From positions 62,001 through 126,000 of the forward strand of contig NZ_BMGM01000001.1 of assembly GCF_014640195.1 (NCBI RefSeq): a stretch of DNA of 64,000 nt, read 5' to 3'. A program made the position numbers and the translations under genes. The notes under the pieces are model-generated. The model did no database searches. It was not told the origin of the DNA and was given only the letters and a program-made list of their open reading frames with translations. The first letter of the stretch is position 1. The number at the start of each line of letters is the position of its first letter. The stretch comes from Psychroflexus planctonicus. GTDB lineage: Bacteria; Bacteroidota; Bacteroidia; Flavobacteriales; Flavobacteriaceae. Positions 1 through 10,602 of the stretch are shown piece by piece.

Positions 1-103
1 CTAAAATCTTTTTAGCTGTACTTCTGCCAATTCCGAAGATATAGGTTAATGCTATAACTCCTCGCTTTTGTTTGGGTATGTCTACACCTGCAATTCTTGC
101 CAT
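1..103 (-). CDS. rpsM: 30S ribosomal protein S13 (N-terminal part, cut by window edge)
   Basis: Only the first 34 codons are inside the window. The translation opens [19 protein letters not shown] and continues into the YIFGIGRS segment, the typical S13 N-terminus. S13 sits in the head of the 30S subunit, contacts P-site tRNA and forms intersubunit bridges. The start lies 2 nt beyond the rpmJ stop, in the conserved order secY-infA-rpmJ-rpsM. The rest of the gene is off the left edge. Confidence 0.95.
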   Translation of the reverse strand, partial: MARIAGVDIPKQKRGVIALTYIFGIGRSTAKKIL

Positions 104-105
104 AA

Positions 106-222
106 TTAGCCTTGTCTTTGTTTGAATTTAGGATTCTTTTTGTTGATTACGTAAAGTCTACCTTTACGGCGAACAATTTTGCAATCAGCACTTCTCTTTT
201 TTATTGATGCTCTAACTTTCAT
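106..222 (-). CDS. rpmJ: 50S ribosomal protein L36 (zinc-free type)
   Basis: This 38-codon gene begins [20 protein letters not shown] and ends KFKQRQG, matching L36 along its whole length. L36 binds 23S rRNA late in 50S assembly. The zinc-binding form has three cysteines and one histidine, but here only Cys14 remains, so this is the C-minus (zinc-independent) form. It lies between infA (4 nt upstream) and rpsM (2 nt downstream) and must be cotranscribed with them. It falls below the usual 60-codon length cut-offs. Confidence 0.96.
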   Translation of the reverse strand: MKVRASIKKRSADCKIVRRKGRLYVINKKNPKFKQRQG

Positions 223-226
223 AACG

Positions 227-442
227 TTAATATCTATAGGTTATTCGAGCCTTAGTCAAGTCGTAAGGACTCATTTCTAATTTAACTTTATCTCCAGGTA
301 ATAACTTGATATAGTGCATACGCATTTTACCTGAAATATGTGCGGTCACAATATGACCGTTCTCTAGTTCTACACGAAACATTGCGTTAGACAATGCTTC
401 AATAATAGTTCCGTCTTGTTCTATTGATGGTTGTTTTGCCAT
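227..442 (-). CDS. infA: Translation initiation factor IF-1
   Basis: The product is 71 residues, the standard IF-1 length, and starts [20 protein letters not shown]. It is a single S1-type OB fold that occupies the ribosomal A site during initiation and helps IF-2 and IF-3. The segment with [19 protein letters not shown] is the hallmark of the family. It follows secY by 2 nt and precedes rpmJ by 4 nt. The methionine aminopeptidase gene often found between secY and infA in other phyla is absent. Confidence 0.98.
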   Translation of the reverse strand: MAKQPSIEQDGTIIEALSNAMFRVELENGHIVTAHISGKMRMHYIKLLPGDKVKLEMSPYDLTKARITYRY

Positions 443-444
443 AA

Positions 445-1785
445 CTATGCTACTGCTTTTCTGTTTTTTCCAGACTTCATCAATCCGTCGTAATGTCTAT
501 TCAATAAATATGAATTTACCTGCTGTATTGTATCTATTGAAACACCGACCATAATAAGTAAAGATGTTCCACCGAAAAACAATCCCCAACCTTGTTGTAC
601 TCCTAATAAAGAAACAATGATTGCTGGAAAAATTGCAATTACGGCTAGAAAAATAGATCCAGGTAACGTAATTTGAGACATAATTTTGTCTAAATATTCA
701 GATGTTTCCGTTCCAGGTCTAATCCCAGGAATAAAACCACCGCTTCGTTTCAAGTCATCCGCCATCTTATTTGTAGGTACTGTAATTGCTGTATAAAAGT
801 AAGTAAATACTATAATTAATAAAGCAAATACAAGATTGTACCAAAAACCGAACATATCATTAAAAGCTGCAGTAATGCCTTGAGCTGCTTCGGATTCTGA
901 TAAACCAGCAACTGCCGCAGGAACAAACATAATTGCTTGTGCAAATATAATTGGCATTACACCAGACGCGTTTAAGCGAAGTGGAATAAATTGCCTTGCT
1001 CCAGCAAAATTACTTTTCTCATATTTACCAGAAGCATTTTTACGTGCATACTGAACAGGTATTTTTCGGACAGCCATAACTAACATTACCGATGCTAGAA
1101 TAATTAAGAACCAAATTACTAATTCGATTAAAATCATGATCAAACCACCATTGGATTGGAAAACTCTTGAAGCAAATTCTTGCACAAAAGATTGTGGTAA
1201 AGTGGCAATAATACCTACCATAATTAATAATGAAATACCATTACCAATTCCACGATCTGTTATTTTCTCTCCTAACCACATGGCAAAAATACAACCTGTA
1301 GTAAGAATGATAACTGAAGATGCAACAAAAGCAACTGAATCTTGCATTACAAAAGCAGCTGATGGAAGGATATTATACAAATTGTAAATGTATCCAGGTC
1401 CTTGCACTAAAGTAATACCAATTGTAAGCCATCTGGTAATTTGAGTGATTTTCTTTCTTCCGCTTTCTCCTTCCTTTTGAAGTTTTTGCAAATAGGGAAC
1501 AGCAATTGTCATTAATTGAACAACAATAGATGCAGAGATATAAGGCATAATTCCTAAAGCGAACACAGATGCATTAGAAAATGCACCACCTGTGAAAGCA
1601 TTAAGTAAACCTAATAAACCACCATCGGTTTGCTCAGACAATTTTGCCAATTGTGCAGTATCAATACCTGGTAAAACAACTTGTGCTCCGAAACGATATA
1701 CCAATAACAAACCAAGTGTTAAAAGTATACGATTTCTAAGTTCGTCTATTTTCCAAATATTCTGTAAGGTTTCAAAAAACTTCAT
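445..1785 (-). CDS. secY: Preprotein translocase subunit SecY
   Basis: SecY is the channel-forming subunit of the SecYEG translocon in the inner membrane. It moves unfolded preproteins to the periplasm and inserts membrane proteins. At 446 residues with about ten hydrophobic segments it has the normal size. Visible family signatures are the plug region after TM1 ([15 protein letters not shown]), the loop with [20 protein letters not shown] and the C-terminal [13 protein letters not shown] region. All T9SS cargo in this window would first cross the inner membrane through this channel. It is in the spc cluster, 9 nt after rplO. Confidence 0.98.
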   Translation of the reverse strand: MKFFETLQNIWKIDELRNRILLTLGLLLVYRFGAQVVLPGIDTAQLAKLSEQTDGGLLGLLNAFTGGAFSNASVFALGIMPYISASIVVQLMTIAVPYLQKLQKEGESGRKKITQITRWLTIGITLVQGPGYIYNLYNILPSAAFVMQDSVAFVASSVIILTTGCIFAMWLGEKITDRGIGNGISLLIMVGIIATLPQSFVQEFASRVFQSNGGLIMILIELVIWFLIILASVMLVMAVRKIPVQYARKNASGKYEKSNFAGARQFIPLRLNASGVMPIIFAQAIMFVPAAVAGLSESEAAQGITAAFNDMFGFWYNLVFALLIIVFTYFYTAITVPTNKMADDLKRSGGFIPGIRPGTETSEYLDKIMSQITLPGSIFLAVIAIFPAIIVSLLGVQQGWGLFFGGTSLLIMVGVSIDTIQQVNSYLLNRHYDGLMKSGKNRKAVA

Positions 1786-1794
1786 GCGGAAAAA

Positions 1795-2247
1795 TTAAAG
1801 AGTTATTGCTTCACCGCCTGCTGCTTCAATTGCAGCTTTAGCAGATTTAGTAAATTTGTGAGCGCTAACTTTAAGCTTCGCTTTTAATTCGCCGCGACCC
1901 ATAACTTTTAAAAGATCATTCTTTTTAATAACCCCTAATTCTATTAATTGATTGTGATCTAGAGTATCTTTAACTCCTTTCTCATCAACTAATGTTTGTA
2001 ATGTATCAAGATTTACGCCTTGATAAACAACACGATTAGGATTAGTAAAACCAAATTTAGGCACTCTACGTTGCAAAGGCATTTGACCACCTTCAAAACC
2101 AATTTTTCTAGAGTAACCTGAACGCGATTTAGCGCCCTTATGACCTCTTCCAGCAGTTCCTCCTGAGCCAGAAGCTTCACCACGACCTAGTCGTTTGCTT
2201 TGTGACTTTACTGAACCTGGTGCAGGTTTTAGATTATGTAATTCCAT
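1795..2247 (-). CDS. rplO: 50S ribosomal protein L15
   Basis: L15 binds 23S rRNA and is needed late in 50S assembly. The 150-residue product has the basic, glycine-rich N-terminus of the family ([20 protein letters not shown]) followed by the globular part with [18 protein letters not shown]. It starts 14 nt downstream of rpmD and precedes secY, the usual bacterial order. Confidence 0.98.
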   Translation of the reverse strand: MELHNLKPAPGSVKSQSKRLGRGEASGSGGTAGRGHKGAKSRSGYSRKIGFEGGQMPLQRRVPKFGFTNPNRVVYQGVNLDTLQTLVDEKGVKDTLDHNQLIELGVIKKNDLLKVMGRGELKAKLKVSAHKFTKSAKAAIEAAGGEAITL

Positions 2248-2261
2248 TTGTAAGTTGTATT

Positions 2262-2441
2262 TTAAATTTCTTCAACAGAAACTAAGTGTTTAACTTTAGC
2301 TATCATTCCTAGAATGTTTGGCGTGTCTGCATGTTCAACAGATTGACCAATGGTTTTTAAACCCAAGGCTTCTAGTGTCTTTTTTTGACGACCAGGCTTC
2401 TTGATAGCACTTTTTACTTTGGTAACTTTAATTTTTGCCAT
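2262..2441 (-). CDS. rpmD: 50S ribosomal protein L30
   Basis: This 59-codon gene begins [20 protein letters not shown] and continues [17 protein letters not shown], a clear L30. L30 is a small peripheral protein of the large subunit that is missing in some bacterial lineages. The gene fills the gap between rpsE (stop at 2457) and rplO. It falls just below a 60-residue cut-off, so length-filtered gene lists miss it. Confidence 0.96.
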   Translation of the reverse strand: MAKIKVTKVKSAIKKPGRQKKTLEALGLKTIGQSVEHADTPNILGMIAKVKHLVSVEEI

Positions 2442-2456
2442 AACGCTTTGGTGATT

Positions 2457-2981
2457 TTATCCGTTAAAAAGTTTGTCAAGGCTAATACCACGTTGTTGAG
2501 CTACAGTTTGTGCACTTCTTAATTGAAGTAATGCATCAAAAGTTGCTTTTACAACATTATGTGGATTAGATGATCCTTGGTTTTTTGAGAGTACATCGTG
2601 CACACCAACAGACTCAAGTACCACACGGGCAGGTCCACCAGCAATTACTCCTGTACCAGGTGAAGCTGGTAATAACAATACTCTAGCTCCGCCGTATTTT
2701 CCAAGTTGTTCGTGTGGAAGTGTACCTTTGTGTAAAGGAATACGAACAAGGTTCTTTTTAGCGTCTTCAACCGCTTTAGAAATAGCATCAGCTACTTCTT
2801 TAGATTTACCTAATCCGTGTCCTACAACACCATTTTCATCACCTACAACAACAATAGCAGAAAATCCAAAAGCTCTACCACCTTTTGTAACTTTAGTTAC
2901 ACGTTGAACGCCAACCAAACGATCCTTAAGATCTAATCCGCCTGGTTTTACTATCTCTACGTTTTTATAATCTTGATACAT
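2457..2981 (-). CDS. rpsE: 30S ribosomal protein S5
   Basis: S5 lies at the mRNA entry side of the 30S subunit and supports decoding fidelity. The 174-residue protein contains the double-stranded RNA-binding-like N-domain ([20 protein letters not shown]) and the C-domain with [20 protein letters not shown]. The preceding gene rplR ends 3 nt upstream, so translation is probably coupled. Confidence 0.98.
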   Translation of the reverse strand: MYQDYKNVEIVKPGGLDLKDRLVGVQRVTKVTKGGRAFGFSAIVVVGDENGVVGHGLGKSKEVADAISKAVEDAKKNLVRIPLHKGTLPHEQLGKYGGARVLLLPASPGTGVIAGGPARVVLESVGVHDVLSKNQGSSNPHNVVKATFDALLQLRSAQTVAQQRGISLDKLFNG

Positions 2982-2984
2982 ACT

Positions 2985-3341
2985 TTAAAATTTTAAACCG
3001 CCCTCACGAGCTCCTTCTGCTAATGATTTAACTCTTCCGTGATATAAGTAACCGCCTCGGTCAAAAGAAACTTTTTCAACACCTAATTTCAAAGCCTTTT
3101 CAGCTAAAGTTTTACCTACCAATTTAGATTGTTCAACTTTAGTAAGACCTTCTGCTTCTTTACCTAAATGAAAGGAGGAAACAGATGCTAAGGTTTTACC
3201 ACTTACGTCATCAATTAATTGAGCGTAAACTGATTTATTACTTCTGTATACCGAAAGTCTCGGTCTTGTAGCGTCTCCAGAAATTGTTTTTCTGATACGC
3301 TTTCTAATTTTTAATCTTCTTTTTTGTTTAGAAAATGCCAT
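2985..3341 (-). CDS. rplR: 50S ribosomal protein L18
   Basis: L18 binds 5S rRNA together with L5 and attaches it to the 50S central protuberance. The 118-residue product has the basic N-terminal tail ([20 protein letters not shown]), the core [19 protein letters not shown] and the conserved C-terminal segment [20 protein letters not shown]. It lies in order between rplF and rpsE. Confidence 0.98.
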   Translation of the reverse strand: MAFSKQKRRLKIRKRIRKTISGDATRPRLSVYRSNKSVYAQLIDDVSGKTLASVSSFHLGKEAEGLTKVEQSKLVGKTLAEKALKLGVEKVSFDRGGYLYHGRVKSLAEGAREGGLKF

Positions 3342-3353
3342 AGTTATTCTTTA

Positions 3354-3896
3354 TTAAGCTGATTTACCTGCTTTTCTTCTAATGTATTCGCCAACATATT
3401 TAACTCCTTTTCCTTTGTAAGGTTCAGGTTTTCTGTAAGAGCGAATTTTTGCAGCTACCTGGGTAACAAGTTGCTTATCAAAAGAAGAAAGTTTAATGAT
3501 TGGGTTTTTCCCTTTTTCCGATACTGTTTCTACCTTAACTTCTTGAGCTAATTCAATAACAATATTGTGAGAATAACCAATTGCAATATCTAATTTCTGT
3601 CCTTGGCTTGATGCTCTATAACCAACTCCTACAAGTTCTAGTTCTTTGGTAAATCCATTTGAAACACCTTCGACCATATTGTTAATCAAAGCACGATACA
3701 AACCGTGTTTAGATTTAATATTCTTTTTGTCGGTATGGCGTTCAAGAATAACTTCATTTTCTTCTATGCGAATATCAATATCGCTAAATTCTTGTTGAAG
3801 CTCCCCTAATTTACCCTTCACTGTAACCGTGTTGTCTTTCACCGTTACTGTTACTCCTTCGGGAATGCTTACCGGACTATTTCCTATTCTTGACAT
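3354..3896 (-). CDS. rplF: 50S ribosomal protein L6
   Basis: L6 lies near the factor-binding centre of the large subunit. The 180-residue protein starts MSRIGNSPVSIPEGVTVTVK and shows the two repeated L6 domains, with the conserved KPEPYKGKGVKYVGEYIRRK close to the C-terminus. It is 18 nt downstream of rpsH in the spc cluster. Confidence 0.98.
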   Translation of the reverse strand: MSRIGNSPVSIPEGVTVTVKDNTVTVKGKLGELQQEFSDIDIRIEENEVILERHTDKKNIKSKHGLYRALINNMVEGVSNGFTKELELVGVGYRASSQGQKLDIAIGYSHNIVIELAQEVKVETVSEKGKNPIIKLSSFDKQLVTQVAAKIRSYRKPEPYKGKGVKYVGEYIRRKAGKSA

Positions 3897-3914
3897 TTTA
3901 TTAGTCTTTAAATT

Positions 3915-4313
3915 TTAGTAAATATAACAAAGCACTTCACCTCCAACATTCTCTTTACGAGCTTGCTTTTCAGTCATCACTCCTTTTGAAGTGGAAACAA
4001 TAGCAACACCAAGTCCATTTAAGATTCTTGGTAACTCATCAGTTGGAGAGTATTTTCTTAAACCAGGTTTACTGATTCTTTGAAGCTCTTTTATAACTGG
4101 GTCGTTATTGTGCTTATCGTATTTAAGTGCAATTTTAATGGTTCCTTGTTTATTGTCATCAATAAACTTATAACTTAAGATATAACCTTGATCAAATAAA
4201 ATCTTAGTCATTTCTTTTTTTAAATTAGAAGCTGGTATTTCTACCACTCTATGCGATGCAGCAACTGCATTTCTAATTCTTGTTAAATAATCTGCAACAG
4301 GATCTATATTCAT
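3915..4313 (-). CDS. rpsH: 30S ribosomal protein S8
   Basis: S8 is a primary 16S rRNA-binding protein in the 30S platform and, in Escherichia coli, the autogenous repressor of the spc operon. I did not test for a matching mRNA site here. The 132-residue product begins [16 protein letters not shown], and its C-terminus contains [20 protein letters not shown], the conserved rRNA-binding motif. Confidence 0.98.
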   Translation of the reverse strand: MNIDPVADYLTRIRNAVAASHRVVEIPASNLKKEMTKILFDQGYILSYKFIDDNKQGTIKIALKYDKHNNDPVIKELQRISKPGLRKYSPTDELPRILNGLGVAIVSTSKGVMTEKQARKENVGGEVLCYIY

Positions 4314-4339
4314 TTTGTAATTCCTTTTACGTTAATGTA

Positions 4340-4609
4340 TTACCAACTTGCTTTTTTAACACCTGGAATAAGCCCTTTATTAGCCATTTCTCTAAACATT
4401 ACTCTAGAAAGTCCAAATTGGCGCATATATCCTTTAGGTCTTCCAGTTAACTTGCAACGGTTGTGCATTCTAACTGGTGAAGCATTTTTAGGCAACTTTT
4501 GAAGGGCTTCATAATCACCCGCTTCTTTAAGCGCCTCTCTTCTTTCAGCGTATTTTTCTACTGTTTTAGCACGTTTTCTTTCACGGGCTTTCATTGATTC
4601 TTTAGCCAT
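4340..4609 (-). CDS. rpsN: 30S ribosomal protein S14 (zinc-free, 89 aa)
   Basis: S14 is in the 30S head next to S3 and S10. The gene encodes the longer 89-residue form. The position where short S14 proteins carry CxxC pairs reads [12 protein letters not shown] and [12 protein letters not shown], with only one cysteine, so this is the zinc-independent class. L36 in the same cluster is also zinc-free. The gene lies 2 nt after rplE. Confidence 0.97.
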   Translation of the reverse strand: MAKESMKARERKRAKTVEKYAERREALKEAGDYEALQKLPKNASPVRMHNRCKLTGRPKGYMRQFGLSRVMFREMANKGLIPGVKKASW

Positions 4610-4611
4610 AC

Positions 4612-5163
4612 TTAGTTCTTTTTAAAAGGTAAACCTAGTTCTGTCAATAATGATTTCGCTTCTTTATCGGTCTCTGCTGTGGTTACAAATGTAATATCCA
4701 TACCTGTAATTCGATTAACTCGGTCGATATTAATTTCTGGAAATATAATTTGTTCTGTAACACCTAAGTTATAGTTTCCTCTTCCATCAAAACCAGTAGC
4801 TTTGATCCCGCTAAAGTCTCTTACTCGTGGTAAAGCCGAAGTTACTAAACGATCTAAAAACTCATACATACGCTCACCTCTTAAGGTAACCATTGCACCG
4901 ATAGGCATTCCTTTACGTAATTTAAAGGATGCAACGTCTTTTTTAGATTTAGTAGATATTGCTTTCTGTCCAGTAATCATAGACAGTTCTTCAACTGCAT
5001 GATCAATCAACTTTTTATCAGCAATAGCTTCTCCTACACCTTTACTAATTACAATTTTCTGAAGCTTTGGAGCTTGCATATTGTTTTTATAACCGAATTC
5101 TTCAACTAATGCTGGAAGCACTCTTTGGCTATATTCTTCTTTAAGTCTTGGTACGTAACTCAT
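4612..5163 (-). CDS. rplE: 50S ribosomal protein L5
   Basis: L5 binds 5S rRNA, lies in the central protuberance and contacts S13 and P-site tRNA. The 183-residue protein shows the family blocks [14 protein letters not shown] and [20 protein letters not shown], and near the C-terminus the [18 protein letters not shown] helix. rplX ends 2 nt before its start. Confidence 0.98.
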   Translation of the reverse strand: MSYVPRLKEEYSQRVLPALVEEFGYKNNMQAPKLQKIVISKGVGEAIADKKLIDHAVEELSMITGQKAISTKSKKDVASFKLRKGMPIGAMVTLRGERMYEFLDRLVTSALPRVRDFSGIKATGFDGRGNYNLGVTEQIIFPEINIDRVNRITGMDITFVTTAETDKEAKSLLTELGLPFKKN

Positions 5164-5165
5164 AA

Positions 5166-5477
5166 TTAAATTACTTCATTCGTTTTTTTAGAAAACCTAA
5201 GCTTCTTTCCATCTTCCATTTTGTAACCTACTCTTGTAGTTTCACCATCTTTGGTTAACAAAGACAAATTAGAAATATGTATTGGAGCTTCCATCTCTTT
5301 AATACCACCTTGAGGGTTTGTAGCGCTAGGCTTTTCGTGTTTTTTTACAAGGTTTACACCTTCCACGATTGCTTTGCTTTTATCTCTCAAGATTTTTTGA
5401 ACAGATCCTTGCTGACCTTTGTGTTCACCAGCTAAAACCTGAACTTTATCTCCTACTTTTATTTTAAACTTTTTCAT
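5166..5477 (-). CDS. rplX: 50S ribosomal protein L24
   Basis: L24 starts assembly of the 50S subunit by binding the 5' region of 23S rRNA. The 103-residue product contains the KOW motif ([20 protein letters not shown]) and the conserved [20 protein letters not shown] stretch. It sits between rplN (13 nt upstream) and rplE. Confidence 0.98.
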   Translation of the reverse strand: MKKFKIKVGDKVQVLAGEHKGQQGSVQKILRDKSKAIVEGVNLVKKHEKPSATNPQGGIKEMEAPIHISNLSLLTKDGETTRVGYKMEDGKKLRFSKKTNEVI

Positions 5478-5490
5478 TTTAAAGGTAGTT

Positions 5491-5859
5491 TTAAAGCACT
5501 TCTGGTGCTAGTGAAACAATTTTCATAAATTGATTATCACGTAATTCTTTAGCAACTGGGCCAAAAACACGTGTTCCTCTCATTTCGCCTGTTGGATTTA
5601 ATAATACACAGGCGTTATCATCAAAGCGTATGTAAGACCCATCAGGTCTTCTTACTTCTTTGCTTGTTCTAACAACTACGGCAGTTGAAACAGCTCCTTT
5701 TTTAATGTTTCCATTAGGGGTTGCTTCTTTAACACTTACCACAACTTTATCACCAACTGAAGCATAACGCTTTTTAGTACCGCCTAATACACGGATTACC
5801 AATACTTGTTTGGCTCCTGTATTATCGGCTACTCTTAATCTTGATTCTTGCTGTACCAT
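5491..5859 (-). CDS. rplN: 50S ribosomal protein L14
   Basis: L14 is a five-stranded barrel at the subunit interface next to L19 and is the docking site of the silencing factor RsfS. The 122-residue protein begins [20 protein letters not shown], an almost invariant signature, and contains [20 protein letters not shown] near the end. It follows rpsQ by 2 nt. Confidence 0.98.
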   Translation of the reverse strand: MVQQESRLRVADNTGAKQVLVIRVLGGTKKRYASVGDKVVVSVKEATPNGNIKKGAVSTAVVVRTSKEVRRPDGSYIRFDDNACVLLNPTGEMRGTRVFGPVAKELRDNQFMKIVSLAPEVL

Positions 5860-5861
5860 AA

Positions 5862-6119
5862 TTATTTAGCTCTTTCTATTACATCAACTAATCTCCAGCA
5901 TTTGTTTTTGCTGAGAGGTCTAGTTTCCATAATTCTAACGGTGTCACCTTCGTTGCAAGTGTTCTCTTCATCATGAGCAACGTACTTTTTTGTTTTCAGT
6001 ACGAACTTCCCATATTTTGGGTGCTTCATTTTTTTAGTTTCGGAGACTACTATAGACTTTTGCATCTTATTGCTGGTTACAACACCGATACGTTCCTTTC
6101 TTAAGTTTCTTTTTTCCAT
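5862..6119 (-). CDS. rpsQ: 30S ribosomal protein S17
   Basis: S17 is an early-binding OB-fold protein of the 30S body. The 85-residue product has the family pattern [19 protein letters not shown], followed by [19 protein letters not shown] and [20 protein letters not shown]. It is placed between rpmC and rplN as usual. Confidence 0.98.
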   Translation of the reverse strand: MEKRNLRKERIGVVTSNKMQKSIVVSETKKMKHPKYGKFVLKTKKYVAHDEENTCNEGDTVRIMETRPLSKNKCWRLVDVIERAK

Positions 6120-6130
6120 TGTAAGTAGAA

Positions 6131-6322
6131 TTATTGTAATTCTCTTTTTGTAATTTCTGTATTGATGCGCGCAATAGTTCTTCTAACGCTTCTTAATTGA
6201 GAAGGGTTTTCTAATGGACTTATTGCGTGATTCATTTTCAGAGAACTCAATTCTTGTGAAAATGCACTTAATTTTTCATTAAGCTCTTCAACAGATAATT
6301 CTTTTAATTCAGATTGTTTCAT
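6131..6322 (-). CDS. rpmC: 50S ribosomal protein L29
   Basis: L29 is a small helical-hairpin protein at the polypeptide exit, where it forms part of the docking site for signal recognition particle and trigger factor together with L23. The 63-residue product contains the typical [20 protein letters not shown] and the C-terminal [17 protein letters not shown]. rplP ends 11 nt upstream. Confidence 0.97.
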   Translation of the reverse strand: MKQSELKELSVEELNEKLSAFSQELSSLKMNHAISPLENPSQLRSVRRTIARINTEITKRELQ

Positions 6323-6333
6323 AACTAATACAA

Positions 6334-6753
6334 TTATTCTTGATAATCTCTAGCAACAACAAACTTTGTTTTTACAGGTAGTTTTTGAGCTGCTAAACGC
6401 AAAGCTTCCTTTGCAAGAGCTAGTGGTACACCACCAATTTCAAAAATAAGTCTTCCTGGTTTTACAACTGCTGCATAATATTCTACTGCACCTTTACCTT
6501 TACCCATACGCACTTCAAGTGGTTTTTTAGTAATTGGCTTATCTGGAAAGATTTTGATCCATAAAGATCCTTCTCTTTTCATATGTCGTGTAGCAGCAAT
6601 ACGTGCGGCTTCAATTTGTCTAGCTGTTAAAAAAGCTGAATCTAAGGATTTGATACCGAAGGTGCCGTTTGATAAACGGTGACCACGTTGAGAAATCCCT
6701 TTCATTCTCCCTTTTTGCTGTTTACGATGCTTCGTTCTTTTAGGCTGTAACAT
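6334..6753 (-). CDS. rplP: 50S ribosomal protein L16
   Basis: L16 lies near the A site and is required late in assembly for peptidyl transferase function. The 139-residue protein starts [20 protein letters not shown] and carries the conserved loop [20 protein letters not shown]. It lies between rpsC and rpmC. Confidence 0.98.
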   Translation of the reverse strand: MLQPKRTKHRKQQKGRMKGISQRGHRLSNGTFGIKSLDSAFLTARQIEAARIAATRHMKREGSLWIKIFPDKPITKKPLEVRMGKGKGAVEYYAAVVKPGRLIFEIGGVPLALAKEALRLAAQKLPVKTKFVVARDYQE

Positions 6754-6770
6754 TGTTTATACTTTAAAAA

Positions 6771-7481
6771 TTACTTTTTGCGACGTGGTTTAGTACGTCT
6801 TCCTTTACCTTTACTATCTGTTTTAGACAGTCCAACGAGAGGAGAGAGCTCTCTTTTTCCGTAAACTTCACCTTTCATAATCCACACTTTAATGCCCAAT
6901 CTACCGTAAGTAGTATGTGCTTCAACTAAAGCGTAGTCAACATCTGCTCTGAATGTTGAAAGTGGAATTCTACCTTCTTTGTACGATTCAGTTCTAGCCA
7001 TCTCTGCACCATTCAATCTTCCTGCTATTTGGATTTTAATCCCTTCAGCATTCATTCTCATAGTTGCAGCAATAGCCATCTTAATCGCTCTACGATAAGA
7101 AATTCTATTTTCAACTTGGCGAGCCACACTGGAAGCTACCAAATGAGCGTCAAGTTCTGGTCTTTTAATTTCAAAAATATTAACCTGAACTTCCTTATTA
7201 GTAATTTGTTTAAGCTCTTCTTTTAACTTGTCTACTTCCTGACCACCTTTCCCGATAATAATACCAGGTCTTGCAGTAGTAATAGTAACGGTTACAAGTT
7301 TAAGCGTACGCTCAATAATTACTCTTGAAACACTAGCTTTAGATAAACGAGCATGGATATACTTTCTTATCTTATCGTCTTCAGCTAGATTATTTCCATA
7401 ATCTCTACCACCATACCAGTTGGATTCCCAACCTCTAATGATACCTAATCTGTTTCCGATTGGATTTGTTTTTTGTCCCAT
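6771..7481 (-). CDS. rpsC: 30S ribosomal protein S3
   Basis: S3 forms part of the mRNA entry tunnel and its helicase activity. The 236-residue product starts [20 protein letters not shown], contains the KH-domain GxxG loop ([14 protein letters not shown]) and the C-domain block [20 protein letters not shown]. The C-terminal tail is strongly basic ([13 protein letters not shown]), as is common in Bacteroidota. Confidence 0.98.
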   Translation of the reverse strand: MGQKTNPIGNRLGIIRGWESNWYGGRDYGNNLAEDDKIRKYIHARLSKASVSRVIIERTLKLVTVTITTARPGIIIGKGGQEVDKLKEELKQITNKEVQVNIFEIKRPELDAHLVASSVARQVENRISYRRAIKMAIAATMRMNAEGIKIQIAGRLNGAEMARTESYKEGRIPLSTFRADVDYALVEAHTTYGRLGIKVWIMKGEVYGKRELSPLVGLSKTDSKGKGRRTKPRRKK

Positions 7482-7489
7482 AGTCTATC

Positions 7490-7897
7490 TTAGCTTTCTG
7501 TGTTATTTCTACCCCCAAGTACTATAGTTACATGATTAGAACGTTTTCTAATTCGATGCGCTCTTCCTTGTGGAGCTGGACGAAGTCTTTTTAACATACT
7601 TCCTCCATCAACTTTAATTTCTTGGATATATAAGTTTGCTTGTTCAACATCTTCACCTTCGTTTTTGCTTTGCCAATTGGCAATAGCAGATAACAAAAGT
7701 TTCTCTAATCGTCTAGATGCTTCTTTAGGACTAAAGCGTAATATTTGCAATGCAATTGCAACATCTTTACCGCGTACTAAGTCTGCAACTAAACGCATTT
7801 TTCTTGGCGAAGTTGGACAGTTATTTAACTTTGCGAAAGCAACGTCTTGTTTTGCTTCCTTTAATTCTTCTGCTCTATTTCTTTTTCGTACACCCAT
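7490..7897 (-). CDS. rplV: 50S ribosomal protein L22
   Basis: The beta-hairpin of L22 reaches into the nascent-chain tunnel and is a site of macrolide resistance changes in other species. The 135-residue product shows [20 protein letters not shown], and the hairpin segment [20 protein letters not shown] is intact with no obvious indel. It follows rpsS by 6 nt. Confidence 0.98.
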   Translation of the reverse strand: MGVRKRNRAEELKEAKQDVAFAKLNNCPTSPRKMRLVADLVRGKDVAIALQILRFSPKEASRRLEKLLLSAIANWQSKNEGEDVEQANLYIQEIKVDGGSMLKRLRPAPQGRAHRIRKRSNHVTIVLGGRNNTES

Positions 7898-7903
7898 TGC
7901 TTC

Positions 7904-8182
7904 TTATTTTTTACCTTTATTTTTAGCACCTTGATGCCCTCTAAAAGAACGGGTTGGAGAAAATTCACCTAATTTATGTCCTACCATATTTTCTGTTACA
8001 AAAACAGGTACAAATTGCTTCCCGTTATGCACTCCAATAGTTTGTCCTACGAAATCTGGAGTAATCATTGAAGCTCTAGACCAGGTTTTAATCACTGATT
8101 TTTTTCCTGACTCTACGTTTTGAGCAACTTTTCGCTCTAATTTATAATGAACGAAAGGTCCTTTTTTTAATGAACGTGCCAT
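7904..8182 (-). CDS. rpsS: 30S ribosomal protein S19
   Basis: S19 forms a complex with S13 in the 30S head. The 92-residue protein starts [20 protein letters not shown] and contains the invariant [15 protein letters not shown] motif. The gene lies 3 nt after rplB. Confidence 0.98.
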   Translation of the reverse strand: MARSLKKGPFVHYKLERKVAQNVESGKKSVIKTWSRASMITPDFVGQTIGVHNGKQFVPVFVTENMVGHKLGEFSPTRSFRGHQGAKNKGKK

Positions 8183-8185
8183 AGT

Positions 8186-9013
8186 TTATTTCTTTTTACG
8201 TTCTACAATATGTTTATTACTCGATTTCTTCTTAGATCTTGTTTTGAAACCTTTTGCAGGTATTCCTTTTCTAGATCTTGGATGACCTCCAGAAGCGCGG
8301 CCTTCTCCACCACCCATTGGGTGATCTACAGGGTTCATCACTACTGGTCTTGTTCTTGGTCTTCTACCTAACCAACGGCTACGTCCTGCTTTACCAGAAA
8401 CAATTAACTGATGGTCACTATTTGAAACTGCACCGATAGTAGCAAAACATTCAGCTAAAACCAATCTAGTTTCACCTGAAGGCAACTTGATAGTTGCATA
8501 TTTACCATCTCGAGCCATTAACTGAGCAAAAGTACCAGCTGAACGAGCCATAACAGCACCTTGTTCTGGTCTTAATTCTACGCATGATATAATAGTTCCG
8601 AATGGAATATTAGACAATGGCATAGCATTACCAATTTCAGCAACTGAAGTTTCTTTTGAAGAAGTCAATGAATCTCCGACTTTCAAACCAGTAGGGGCGA
8701 TAATGTAACGCTTCTCACCGTCTTCATACTTCAATAAAGCAATAAAAGCAGTTCTGTTTGGATCATACTCAATAGTAAGAACTTCTGCTTTCATATCAAG
8801 CTTGTTTCGCTTGAAATCGATAACACGATATTTTCTTTTATGACCACCACCTTTGTAGCGCATGGTCATCTTTCCTTGATTGTTTCTACCACCAGACTTT
8901 TTGATCGGAGCCAATAAAGACTTCTCCGGCTTATCAGTTGTAATGGCGTCGAAACCATTCACAACTCTAAAACGCTGTCCAGGAGTAATAGGTTTTAATT
9001 TTCTAACCGACAT
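8186..9013 (-). CDS. rplB: 50S ribosomal protein L2
   Basis: L2 is a primary 23S rRNA-binding protein needed for subunit association and peptidyl transferase activity. The 275-residue protein has the blocks [20 protein letters not shown] and [20 protein letters not shown]. The functionally critical histidine region, [19 protein letters not shown], is intact. It sits 10 nt after rplW. Confidence 0.98.
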   Translation of the reverse strand: MSVRKLKPITPGQRFRVVNGFDAITTDKPEKSLLAPIKKSGGRNNQGKMTMRYKGGGHKRKYRVIDFKRNKLDMKAEVLTIEYDPNRTAFIALLKYEDGEKRYIIAPTGLKVGDSLTSSKETSVAEIGNAMPLSNIPFGTIISCVELRPEQGAVMARSAGTFAQLMARDGKYATIKLPSGETRLVLAECFATIGAVSNSDHQLIVSGKAGRSRWLGRRPRTRPVVMNPVDHPMGGGEGRASGGHPRSRKGIPAKGFKTRSKKKSSNKHIVERKKK

Positions 9014-9023
9014 TTTTTAAATC

Positions 9024-9314
9024 TTAAAGATTACTATATAAATCTATTATCTCTCCTTCCGTCACTTTCACAATCGCTTTTTTAGTAAATTTCTTTCTAC
9101 CAGAAACAACTCCTGTTTTAGTGAAACGGCTCTTCACCTTCGGAAACACATTCATCGTACGTACAGAATCAACTGTCACTCCATAAGCGGACTCCACAGC
9201 TTCTTTAATCTGAAGCTTATTGGCGTTGATATCCACCTCAAACCAGTACGTATTTTGCAACTCACTATTAGCGGTTGCTTTCTCTGTAATTATAGGTTTT
9301 TGTAATACACTCAT
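9024..9314 (-). CDS. rplW: 50S ribosomal protein L23
   Basis: L23 lines the polypeptide exit and is the main ribosomal contact of trigger factor and signal recognition particle. The 96-residue product begins MSVLQKPIITEKATANSELQ and contains NANKLQIKEAVESAYGVTVD, both typical of L23. It starts 5 nt after rplD. Confidence 0.98.
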   Translation of the reverse strand: MSVLQKPIITEKATANSELQNTYWFEVDINANKLQIKEAVESAYGVTVDSVRTMNVFPKVKSRFTKTGVVSGRKKFTKKAIVKVTEGEIIDLYSNL

Positions 9315-9319
9315 GACGC

Positions 9320-9949
9320 TTATTTCGTGAAATTAGATTCTAAACCCGCTAATGCTGACTCAGAAATTACTAGCTTATTAGAATTTAAAATTCTGTAAGT
9401 ATTTAATTCTGAGAAAGTTAAAACTTTGGACTTCTCCAAATTACGGGACGACAAATATACATTTTTATTTAATTCTGCCAATACAAAGGTTGATTTTTTA
9501 TTGGTAAGCTCAAGATTATTAAGAACTTGTTTAAATTCTTTAGTCTTAGGGCTTTCGAAGTTTAAATCTTCAATAACTAAAATCTCTTTGTTATTCATTT
9601 TCTGAGACAAAGCAGAAAGACGTGCTAAACGCTTCACTTTTTTATTAAGCTTGAAGTGATAATCTCTTGGTCTAGGACCAAAAACACGGCCTCCACCCTT
9701 AAATATTGGAGATTTTATACTACCAGCACGTGCTGTACCGGTTCCTTTTTGCTTCTTAATTTTACGAGTACTTCCAACAATGTCTGCGCGTTCTTTAGCT
9801 GCATGCGTTCCTTGTCTTTTATTAGCCAAGTGCTGCTTTACATCTAAATAAATTGCGTGATCGTTAGGCTCGATTCCAAAAACAGATTTAGGAAGCTCTA
9901 CTTCTCTACCTGTTTCTTTTCCGTTGATATCTATTACTGCTAACTTCAT
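9320..9949 (-). CDS. rplD: 50S ribosomal protein L4
   Basis: L4 binds 23S rRNA and extends a loop into the exit tunnel. In gammaproteobacteria it also represses the S10 operon. The 209-residue protein contains the loop region [20 protein letters not shown] followed by [20 protein letters not shown]. Its ATG overlaps the stop of rplC by one base, which suggests coupled translation. Confidence 0.98.
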   Translation of the reverse strand: MKLAVIDINGKETGREVELPKSVFGIEPNDHAIYLDVKQHLANKRQGTHAAKERADIVGSTRKIKKQKGTGTARAGSIKSPIFKGGGRVFGPRPRDYHFKLNKKVKRLARLSALSQKMNNKEILVIEDLNFESPKTKEFKQVLNNLELTNKKSTFVLAELNKNVYLSSRNLEKSKVLTFSELNTYRILNSNKLVISESALAGLESNFTK

Positions 9950-10566
9950 TACTTCTCGATAGTTACATAAGCATTTTTATGACCCGGAACACAACCTTTT
10001 ACAACTAAAAGATTTTTTTCTGGCACCACTTTAAATACTTTAAGGTTTTGTACTTTAACTTTACTGCTTCCCATTTGGCCTGCCATACGCATGCCTTTGA
10101 AAACTCTTGAAGGATCAGATGCTGCACCAATAGAACCTGGAGCTCTTAATCGGTTATGTTGTCCGTGAGTTGCTTGACCAACACCGCCGAAGCCATGTCT
10201 TTTTACAACACCTTGGAAACCTTTCCCCTTAGATGTTCCTACAACATCTACAAATTCACCTTCTTTAAATAAATCTACAGTGATTTGATCACCTAAATTG
10301 TACTCCGCATCAAAACCTTTGAATTCAACGACTTTTCTCTTAACAGAAGTGCCCGCTTTTTTGAAGTGGCCTTGGGCCGCTAACGTAGCATTTTTGTCTG
10401 ATTTGTCATCGAAACCAAGCTGAACGGCCTTGTAACCATCAACTTCTTCGGTTCTGACTTGGGTAACTACACATGGACCTACTTCAATAACGGTACACGG
10501 AATGTTTTTTCCGTTTTCGTCGAAGATACTGGTCATGCCTACTTTTTTTCCTATTAACCCAGACAT
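9949..10566 (-). CDS. rplC: 50S ribosomal protein L3
   Basis: L3 starts 50S assembly and lies close to the peptidyl transferase centre. The 205-residue product begins [20 protein letters not shown] and contains the conserved loop [20 protein letters not shown], where a glutamine is methylated by PrmB in other bacteria. It starts 79 nt after rpsJ, the largest gap in this cluster. That gap contains a terminator-like hairpin, so expression from here on may be attenuated or partly independent. Confidence 0.98.
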   Translation of the reverse strand: MSGLIGKKVGMTSIFDENGKNIPCTVIEVGPCVVTQVRTEEVDGYKAVQLGFDDKSDKNATLAAQGHFKKAGTSVKRKVVEFKGFDAEYNLGDQITVDLFKEGEFVDVVGTSKGKGFQGVVKRHGFGGVGQATHGQHNRLRAPGSIGAASDPSRVFKGMRMAGQMGSSKVKVQNLKVFKVVPEKNLLVVKGCVPGHKNAYVTIEK

Positions 10567-10602
10567 AATTTATAATTATTATTATTAAAAAAATTGAAAA
10601 AA

